Shown piece after piece: positions 6,934-10,711 of a stretch of DNA of 10,711 nucleotides. The stretch lies in assembly GCA_002361935.1 (NCBI GenBank), contig DESD01000040.1, positions 482 to 11,192 of the forward strand, read 5' to 3'. The translations under genes and the position numbers were made by a program. Positions within the stretch are counted from its first letter, which is position 1, and each line of letters starts with the position of its first letter. Under the pieces are notes generated by a model. That model searched no databases and was not told the origin of the DNA. It saw only the letters and a program-made list of their open reading frames with translations. This stretch comes from Ruminococcaceae bacterium UBA3323 (lineage in GTDB: Bacteria; Bacillota; Clostridia; Oscillospirales; Acutalibacteraceae).

Positions 6934-7388
6934 AAACGATTCCAAGCTTTCAGATAGACCATAACAAATTAACAAAGGGAATTTATATCAGCCGAATTGA
7001 CGATGATATTACAACCTATGATATCCGCATGCGTGAACCTAACAGGGAAACCGTTATGACAAACGCTGCCATGCACACCATTGAGCATATTTTTGCCACC
7101 TATGTGCGCAACACGGAATTCGGCGACAATATTATTTATTTCGGACCTATGGGCTGCCGCACCGGATTTTATTTTCTTACCCGTTCATTAACCGATAGCT
7201 ATTCCATTAATCTTATTAAAGAAGCATTCAAATATATTGCTGATTTCTGGGGGCAGATTCCGGGCGCAACGGCAAAAGAATGCGGCAACTGCACAGACCA
7301 TAATTTGCTGCAGGCAAAGGAAGAGGCAAAAGCATTTTATGAAATCATTAAGGATTGGACAAAAGAGGATTTAAAATATCCTCAGTAA
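6930..7388 (+). CDS. luxS: S-ribosylhomocysteine lyase (AI-2 synthesis)
   Basis: LuxS cleaves S-ribosylhomocysteine to homocysteine and DPD, the precursor of autoinducer-2. It recycles the S-adenosylhomocysteine left after methylation. The 152-residue length is standard. The zinc ligands are His49 and His53 in HTIEH and Cys118 in KECGNCTDH. Cys76 in GPMGCRTGFY is the catalytic cysteine, and Glu52 is the catalytic acid/base. Cys121 replaces the Tyr common in ECGNY. AGGAG at 6915-6919 lies ten bases before the ATG, inside the upstream gene. The ATG overlaps the TGA of the phospholipase-like gene, so the pair is an operon. No pfs or metabolic methyl-cycle gene is in the window. Confidence 0.97.
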   Translation: MKTIPSFQIDHNKLTKGIYISRIDDDITTYDIRMREPNRETVMTNAAMHTIEHIFATYVRNTEFGDNIIYFGPMGCRTGFYFLTRSLTDSYSINLIKEAFKYIADFWGQIPGATAKECGNCTDHNLLQAKEEAKAFYEIIKDWTKEDLKYPQ

Positions 7389-7423
7389 AATTGCTCCCCA
7401 AGAGATTAGCTATGCATAAGTTA

Positions 7424-7616
7424 ATGGATAAAAAAAGCACAGAATAAGTGCTTTAATACATATTTAAATATATTTATACTTCTGTTTGTTCTTTGTATGC
7501 TGTTTCCGTATACATTGGATGATTGATGTGGAGCAGCCAACTGTAAAAACTTTTATGATATTGATGAAAATGTTCAGATAGAGCAGAGTTCTTCATCAAA
7601 GAATAATACGAAATAA
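7424..7616 (+). pseudogene. Decayed small membrane-protein ORF
   Basis: From ATG at 7424 the frame reads MDKKSTE and stops. If one A is removed from the seven-A run at 7430-7436, it continues as MDKKAQNKCFNTYLN followed by the hydrophobic segment IFILLFVLCMLFPYTL, which would be a transmembrane helix or signal anchor. A TGA at 7524-7526 then interrupts it. The same frame continues as CGAANCKNFYDIDENVQIEQ and a Ser/Lys/Asn tail to TAA at 7614-7616. That stop merges with the ribosome-binding site of the next gene (TAAGGAG). Two lesions in a short frame suggest a dead gene once upstream of, and coupled to, the YcxB-like gene. No strong ribosome-binding site precedes the ATG. I do not recognise the family, and chance cannot be excluded. 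Confidence 0.35.
7434..7454 (+). terminator. Possible terminator after luxS
   Basis: AAAGCAC (7434-7440) pairs with GTGCTTT (7448-7454) over a seven-base loop. The T-run is only that of the stem end, followed by AATACATATTTAAATA, so termination would be weak. It overlaps the decayed ORF described at 7424-7616. Confidence 0.4.
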
Positions 7617-7627
7617 GGAGAATCGTT

Positions 7628-8104
7628 ATGGAACCACTTTATGTAACAGAAACAGCCTATACGCTTGAAGAATACCATAAGTTTAATAAAGCTGTTATAG
7701 GTAACAAATTACATATTATATCTTTGGTGTTATTATTTTGCGGTGTTTTAAATTATCTTGCCTCTAGAAATGTTTATTGGATTCCGTTTTTTGTAATTAT
7801 GATTGCAATTATCGAAATTGTTTTCCCTTTAAGTCAAAAAAGTGCAGTTAAAAAGCTATACTATTCTGATAAACATTTGCAGAAAAATTTTATGAACCAA
7901 ATTTGTTTTTATCAGAATTATTTTGAAAGCAAAACCTATAGTTCTTATATAAAATTTGAATATGCAGATATAGTTTCTATTAAGGAAACAAAAACAAATT
8001 TTTATCTGATGAAAACAACGAACCAAGGTTTTATCATTGTTAAAGCGAATTGTTCTCCGGAACTTATAGCTTTTCTTACAAATTTGAAAAATCAAAAAGG
8101 ATAG
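7628..8104 (+). CDS. YcxB-like small membrane protein
   Basis: This 158-residue protein has two transmembrane helices close together, about residues 28-45 and 50-68. A soluble C-terminal domain follows whose pattern (FEYADIVSIKETKTNFYLMKT, then GFIIVKANC) matches the YcxB-like C-terminal domain found in many Gram-positive membrane proteins. The function of that family is unknown. GGAG at 7617-7620 stands seven bases before the ATG. Codon use is more A/T-rich than in luxS or the phospholipase gene, and the gene lies between a decayed ORF and an IS remnant, both of which fit a transferred accessory segment. No promoter was identified. Confidence 0.65.
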   Translation: MEPLYVTETAYTLEEYHKFNKAVIGNKLHIISLVLLFCGVLNYLASRNVYWIPFFVIMIAIIEIVFPLSQKSAVKKLYYSDKHLQKNFMNQICFYQNYFESKTYSSYIKFEYADIVSIKETKTNFYLMKTTNQGFIIVKANCSPELIAFLTNLKNQKG

Positions 8105-8150
8105 GAATTATTGAAGTGTCCCCCAAAAAGTACACAGAAATAAAAAAAGG

Positions 8151-8189
8151 AAAACCTCTTATGGTATAATAAAAACCATAGGAGGTTTT
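8151..8189 (+). other. Hairpin covering the OrfA ribosome-binding site of the IS remnant
   Basis: AAAACCTC-T-TATGGT (8151-8165) pairs with ACCATA-G-GAGGTTTT (8175-8189), a 15-bp stem with one G-U pair and a nine-base loop. GGAGG (8181-8185), the ribosome-binding site for ATG 8194, is in the 3' arm. Such structures in IS elements keep read-through transcripts from being translated into transposase; here it persists although the genes are dead. Confidence 0.7.
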
Positions 8190-8193
8190 TATT

Positions 8194-8465
8194 ATGGCAA
8201 AAAAGGACAAAAGTTAAAGAAGTATACAAGAGAGCAAAAAGAAGAAGTATTAAACAAGTATCGTAGTATTTGTGAAAGCTTGCTGATTAAATATGGTGTA
8301 ATATTTAATCACAAAAAAGTATTAAGAATTATGAACAAATATGGGTTAAAGCCCGAATACATCAAAAGACAGAAACCAAATGACTCTTACAAACGCATAG
8401 AGAAAAATGTTAAGCCAAATCTTCTGAAAAGAAAAAATCACCGCAAAGCTGCAACCCCACAGTGA
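8194..8465 (+). pseudogene. Fused orfA/orfB transposase fragment, IS3 family
   Basis: ATG at 8194 reads MAKKDKS and stops at 8217. With one more A in the six-A run (8199-8204), the frame would be MAKKGQKLKKYTREQKEEVL, a standard IS3-family OrfA N-terminus. That frame runs on without a stop across the deletion joint into SLLIKYGVIFNHKKVLRIMN and KYGLKPEYIKRQK, the HTH_21 region of OrfB, and ends at TGA 8463-8465 after a short unrelated tail (NHRKAATPQ). The catalytic domain is absent. The run A-AAA-AAG is in the correct phase for -1 ribosomal slippage into the long frame, but loss of a single A is the simpler reading. Confidence 0.7.
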
Positions 8466-8514
8466 TCAAGAATTGATATTTTAGTTCTTGGTCGGCAAAC
8501 CCTGCTCTAATATA

Positions 8515-8742
8515 TCAAGGTGTTTTTATTTCTTCTTCTATTTCTGTTAAATAATCCATTGAAACATTGTATAAAACGCTAAGCTTTTTCATTAGGTTTA
8601 TAGGAATGGTGTTTTGACCGGTTTCATATCTTCTATATGTGTTTAGATATAAATCAAGGTAATCTGCAACCTGTTGCTGTGTTAAATCTCTGTCTTCCCT
8701 CAGATCACGCACTCTTTGATATTTATATATTATCTTTTTCAT
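8515..8742 (-). CDS. Small XRE-family helix-turn-helix regulator
   Basis: This 75-residue protein is almost entirely one HTH_3/Cro-C1-type domain. RDLTQQQVADYLDLYLNTYRRYETG (from about residue 18) holds the two helices of the DNA-reading motif, and NLMKKLSVLYNVSMDYL (49-65) is the closing helix pair. It should bind DNA as a dimer and has no room for a sensor domain. AGGTG (8749-8753 on the minus strand) serves the ATG. A TATAAT lies at 8755-8760 but no good -35 is visible. Two palindromes just upstream probably form its own operator. No toxin or partner gene is adjacent; its neighbour is an IS remnant. Confidence 0.85.
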   Translation of the reverse strand: MKKIIYKYQRVRDLREDRDLTQQQVADYLDLYLNTYRRYETGQNTIPINLMKKLSVLYNVSMDYLTEIEEEIKTP

Positions 8743-8773
8743 TTACATCACCTGATTATATTTTATCAAACAG

Positions 8774-8785
8774 CACAAAGTTGTG
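8774..8785. promoter_or_regulatory. Operator-like palindrome 1 upstream of the XRE gene
   Basis: CACAA-AG-TTGTG, with further matching bases at 8771-8772 and 8787-8788 after one mismatch. It falls where the -35 region of the XRE promoter should be (the TATAAT is at 8755-8760), a position that suits repression. Confidence 0.5.
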
Positions 8786-8788
8786 TTG

Positions 8789-8814
8789 GCAATAACACAA
8801 TTTTGTGTTATTGC
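8789..8814. promoter_or_regulatory. Operator-like palindrome 2 upstream of the XRE gene
   Basis: Perfect 12-bp arms (GCAATAACACAA and its complement) flank TT. The core CACAA-NN-TTGTG is the same as in palindrome 1, and the two centres (8779.5 and 8801.5) are 22 bp apart, about two helical turns. This fits two dimers bound on the same face of the DNA. Confidence 0.6.
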
Positions 8815-8844
8815 TTTGGTGCGTTGCTCCATACCGCCAAACAA

Positions 8845-8884
8845 AAACGGGTATGATATATGAAAACATACATCATACCCGTTT
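8845..8884 (-). terminator. Rho-independent terminator of the serine hydrolase gene
   Basis: AAACGGGTATGAT (8845-8857) pairs perfectly with ATCATACCCGTTT (8872-8884), and an inner TATG/CATA stem closes on AAAA. On the minus strand the stem is followed by a T-rich run (TTTTTGTTT including the stem end), twelve bases past the stop codon. Confidence 0.85.
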
Positions 8885-8895
8885 AAAACTGAATA

Positions 8896-10488
8896 TTAAT
8901 TTATAAATCTTCCCGTAAAATCGGGTTCTATGTAAAGAAGGCCAACATTTTCTACTGCACTTTTAACAAAATTCTCGGTGCTTTTACGCTTAATCGGCTT
9001 TCCCGTAAATGTAAAGTTATAAATGGCAAGCTCCTGGAAGGTTGGGCTCATTTCATTTATAACCCTTACTGTTGCATTATTTCTGAATTTGAAAGTAAAC
9101 TTTCTTACGTGAGCCGTTTCAACGGGCCTTATCCACAGCTTTAGCGTACCGTCCGGCTGCCATGCTGCCTTAGAATAAGCGTGATAATGCAAATCTTTCA
9201 GCTTTATTTCGCTCATTCTGTAATCTCCGTCCATACCAACATCAATTGTGTTGTATTCATCCTTTTCTTTCCATGTAAACTTCAGGCAGTCGTCGGTAAA
9301 ATCAAATTTCATTTCGTTGATTTTAGCAGGCTTGTTATAAAGCATCTGAACCACGGAAATGGTAACAACAGAGGTGTTATTGTTCGTTCTGCACTTAATG
9401 GTTCTTCCGCTGATTTTCTTTTCCATTTCAGCATTTCTGGGTGTTGCTGCAAGATCCTCCACATGGCATGCCTCAATCGCCTTCAGCAGTTCCTGATGTG
9501 CTGCTTCATTTTCGGGAAGCGGATTTTCCTTAAAGCATTTCGGGAAATGCTTCCAGAAAACCTTCATAATCTTGTAATCCTCTGATTCTCCCGAATTAAG
9601 AACAACAAGCGCATTGTAATCGGGAAACATAAAACAGCGCTGACCGAATAAGCCGTCACATCTGTAGCTGTTCGGAGCAGGATTGCGCCAGAACTGATAG
9701 CCATAGCCGCACATATTATCAATAAAACCGTCCTTAACAGAATCGGTCTGCTTGGCTGTTGCTTCCTTAACCCATTCGGCAGGAACAAGCTGCGTACCAT
9801 CAATCCATTTTCCCTCATGAATATACGGCAGAAAGAACTTTGCAAGATCCTCGGATTTCATATAAAGACCCCAGCCTGCAACATTATTGCCTGCACCGTC
9901 CTTTTCCCAGAAGGGCTTTTCAATCCCCAGAGGTTTAAACATTCTTTCATCCAGATAATCAATCATGCTCATTCCCGTAACCCTGGAAAGAATTGCAGAA
10001 AGCATAAATGTATTTTCGGATATATAATTGAATTTCGTATCCGGCTTAGCTATAAAACCGGCATCAAAGAAGCTTTTAATCCAATCCGTTCCGCCCTTTT
10101 CATCCAGCACGGTAATCCTTTTATCGGAACGCATTGTCAACAGCATTCTTACCGTAAGCTGCTGATTTTTCGGTTTTTTTGCAGAAGCATATTCGGGGAA
10201 AAAATCAGCAACCTTATCGTCAAGAGAAATCAGACCCTCGCTTACGGCAAAGCCGATTGCTGTTGAGGTTACGGATTTACTCATTGAATAAAGCACATGC
10301 GGATACTCCTTTGCATAGGGCTTGAAAAAGCCCTGTGCACAAACCTTATCGTTTCTTACAACGGTAAAGCTTTGAAGACCAAGCTTTTTTTCGTTTATTT
10401 CATCTATAAAAGCCTTTATGGCACTGCTGTTAATTCCGACGGATTCGGGAGAAACATGCTGAAGCTCTGTTATTGATAATTTTTTCAT
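8896..10488 (-). CDS. Serine hydrolase of the beta-lactamase/EstB family
   Basis: This 530-residue protein has a beta-lactamase-like (class C/EstB/PBP4-type) domain in about residues 10-330. The catalytic SxxK is S68-M-S-K71 in LYSMSKSVTS. FNYISENTF (Y155) stands where the Tyr of the second motif is expected, but it reads YIS rather than the usual YxN. The conserved MFKPLGIEKPFW follows near residue 183. About 180 further residues are a beta-rich C-terminal extension that I cannot assign. There is no signal peptide, so it is probably a cytosolic esterase or peptidase rather than a true beta-lactamase. An ATG at 10521 is in frame, but it lies upstream of the predicted transcription start and has no ribosome-binding site. 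ATG 10488 has GGGGT seven bases before it. The gene appears to be a single-gene unit with its own promoter and terminator. Confidence 0.85.
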   Translation of the reverse strand: MKKLSITELQHVSPESVGINSSAIKAFIDEINEKKLGLQSFTVVRNDKVCAQGFFKPYAKEYPHVLYSMSKSVTSTAIGFAVSEGLISLDDKVADFFPEYASAKKPKNQQLTVRMLLTMRSDKRITVLDEKGGTDWIKSFFDAGFIAKPDTKFNYISENTFMLSAILSRVTGMSMIDYLDERMFKPLGIEKPFWEKDGAGNNVAGWGLYMKSEDLAKFFLPYIHEGKWIDGTQLVPAEWVKEATAKQTDSVKDGFIDNMCGYGYQFWRNPAPNSYRCDGLFGQRCFMFPDYNALVVLNSGESEDYKIMKVFWKHFPKCFKENPLPENEAAHQELLKAIEACHVEDLAATPRNAEMEKKISGRTIKCRTNNNTSVVTISVVQMLYNKPAKINEMKFDFTDDCLKFTWKEKDEYNTIDVGMDGDYRMSEIKLKDLHYHAYSKAAWQPDGTLKLWIRPVETAHVRKFTFKFRNNATVRVINEMSPTFQELAIYNFTFTGKPIKRKSTENFVKSAVENVGLLYIEPDFTGRFIN

Positions 10489-10494
10489 AAAAAT

Positions 10495-10500
10495 ACCCCT
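10495..10500 (-). promoter_or_regulatory. Ribosome-binding site that fixes the hydrolase start
   Basis: The minus strand reads AGGGGT, preceded by GAA, seven bases before the ATG at 10488. It supports that start over the in-frame ATG at 10521. Confidence 0.7.
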
Positions 10501-10524
10501 TTCTAAATTAGAAATACACATAAT

Positions 10525-10553
10525 ATTTTATATCAAAAAAAATTTTATTTCAA
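10525..10553 (-). promoter_or_regulatory. Promoter of the serine hydrolase gene
   Basis: Minus strand: TTGAAA (10548-10553), 17 bp, TAAAAT (10525-10530). Transcription should start near 10518, leaving a leader of about 30 bases. Both hexamers, the spacer and the flanking TTGAAATAAAA are the same as in the hydG promoter. Confidence 0.7.
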
Positions 10554-10647
10554 CATACAAATGAATAATGTAAGGAAAAATGCTGATTTTTGTGCATTAT
10601 ATATGAAAACAGAGCAAAATAATTTTACATAAAAACCTAAAAAGGTA

Positions 10648-10675
10648 TTGACATTTTCTTTTTTTATGATAAAAT
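10648..10675 (+). promoter_or_regulatory. tRNA promoter
   Basis: A perfect TTGACA (10648-10653), a 16-bp spacer and TAAAAT (10670-10675) preceded by TG one base earlier, an extended -10. The predicted start is about five bases before the tRNA. This is the strongest promoter in the window. Confidence 0.85.
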
Positions 10676-10686
10676 AAATTTCACTC

Positions 10687-10711
10687 GGGAGCATAGCTCA
10701 GCTGGGAGAGC
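10687..10711 (+). tRNA. tRNA gene, 5' end only (probably tRNA-Val)
   Basis: The last 25 bases hold the 5' acceptor strand GGGAGCA, the TA linker and a complete D-arm, GCTC-AGCTGGGA-GAGC. The anticodon is outside the window. The GGGAGC acceptor start and this D-arm are common in Clostridial tRNA-Val, so the isotype is a guess from the 5' end alone. It lies directly downstream of a consensus promoter and may be the first of a tRNA cluster. Confidence 0.85.

Larger units (their letters stand above)
8117..8465 (+). mobile_element. IS3-family (IS150-like) insertion-sequence remnant
   Basis: The left end appears to be TGTCCCCCAAAAAGTACACA (8117-8136), the TG-plus-C-run layout of IS150-type IS3 elements. 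A promoter-like TATAAT (8165-8170) and the first codons of an OrfA follow. The sequence then jumps directly to the HTH_21 part of OrfB, so most of orfA and the start of orfB have been deleted. OrfB breaks off after KPNLLKRK, well before the DDE catalytic region. No right terminal repeat matching the left end is visible up to 8515, and no target-site duplication can be identified. It cannot move by itself. Confidence 0.75.

Noticed and set aside
6363..6962. A 199-codon open frame on the minus strand, opposite the phospholipase-like gene
   Set aside because: Its sequence is low-complexity (Ser/Phe/Lys-rich) with no recognisable domain and no ribosome-binding site, as expected of the complement of an A-rich gene whose plus-strand product has clear metal-binding motifs.
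7524..7526. TGA followed by TGT as a selenocysteine or reassigned codon in the small membrane ORF
   Set aside because: TGA is used as a normal stop elsewhere in the window (argG, argH, luxS partner), there is an independent frame lesion upstream, and no SECIS-like hairpin is evident right after it.
8467..8490. CAAGAATT/AGTTCTTG hairpin as terminator of the XRE gene or the IS remnant
   Set aside because: Neither strand has a T-run after the stem, and the stem is short and AT-rich.
10489..10521. Start of the serine hydrolase at ATG 10521
   Set aside because: It lies at or upstream of the predicted transcription start and has no ribosome-binding site, while ATG 10488 has both in order.
1..10711. 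CRISPR array, prophage, toxin-antitoxin or defence-gene cluster
   Set aside because: No regularly spaced direct repeats, phage structural or integrase genes, or nuclease/toxin families were seen; the lone XRE gene has no partner.

Overview
The window looks like chromosomal DNA from a low-GC, anaerobic Gram-positive bacterium of the class Clostridia, possibly a gut Ruminococcaceae/Lachnospiraceae-type organism. The class is supported by A/T-rich codon use, Shine-Dalgarno and TTGAAA/TATAAT-type promoter signals, the [FeFe]-hydrogenase maturase HydG, LuxS, a DegV protein and an IS3-family remnant. The species cannot be fixed from sequence alone.

Layout. 1-2295 (+): the 3' part of argG and the whole of argH, the last two steps of arginine synthesis, with a hairpin between them. 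2410-3270 (+): a DegV fatty-acid-binding protein with its own near-consensus promoter, closed by a strong hairpin that also serves the convergent gene. 3364-4785 (-): hydG, starting at GTG. It diverges from an RluA/RluD-family pseudouridine synthase at 4993-5838 (+), and the two -35 boxes are mirror halves of one inverted repeat. 6034-6933 (+): a zinc-dependent phospholipase C-like protein preceded by a structured leader, overlapping luxS (6930-7388) by four bases.

7389-8845 is a patch of accessory character: a decayed small membrane-protein ORF, a YcxB-like two-helix membrane protein, an internally deleted and right-truncated IS3-family element, and a small XRE regulator with two matching operator-like palindromes 22 bp apart. 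After it come a rho-independent terminator and a large cytoplasmic serine beta-lactamase-like hydrolase (8896-10488, minus) with a clear promoter. The window ends in the first 25 bases of a tRNA gene, probably tRNA-Val, with a consensus promoter.

Functionally this is mostly housekeeping: amino-acid synthesis, RNA modification, the methyl cycle through LuxS, and hydrogenase maturation. I see no clear new multi-gene defence or metabolic system. The items most worth a second look are the hairpin that covers the start of the phospholipase-luxS operon, the shared inverted repeat between hydG and the pseudouridine synthase, and the paired operators at the XRE gene.
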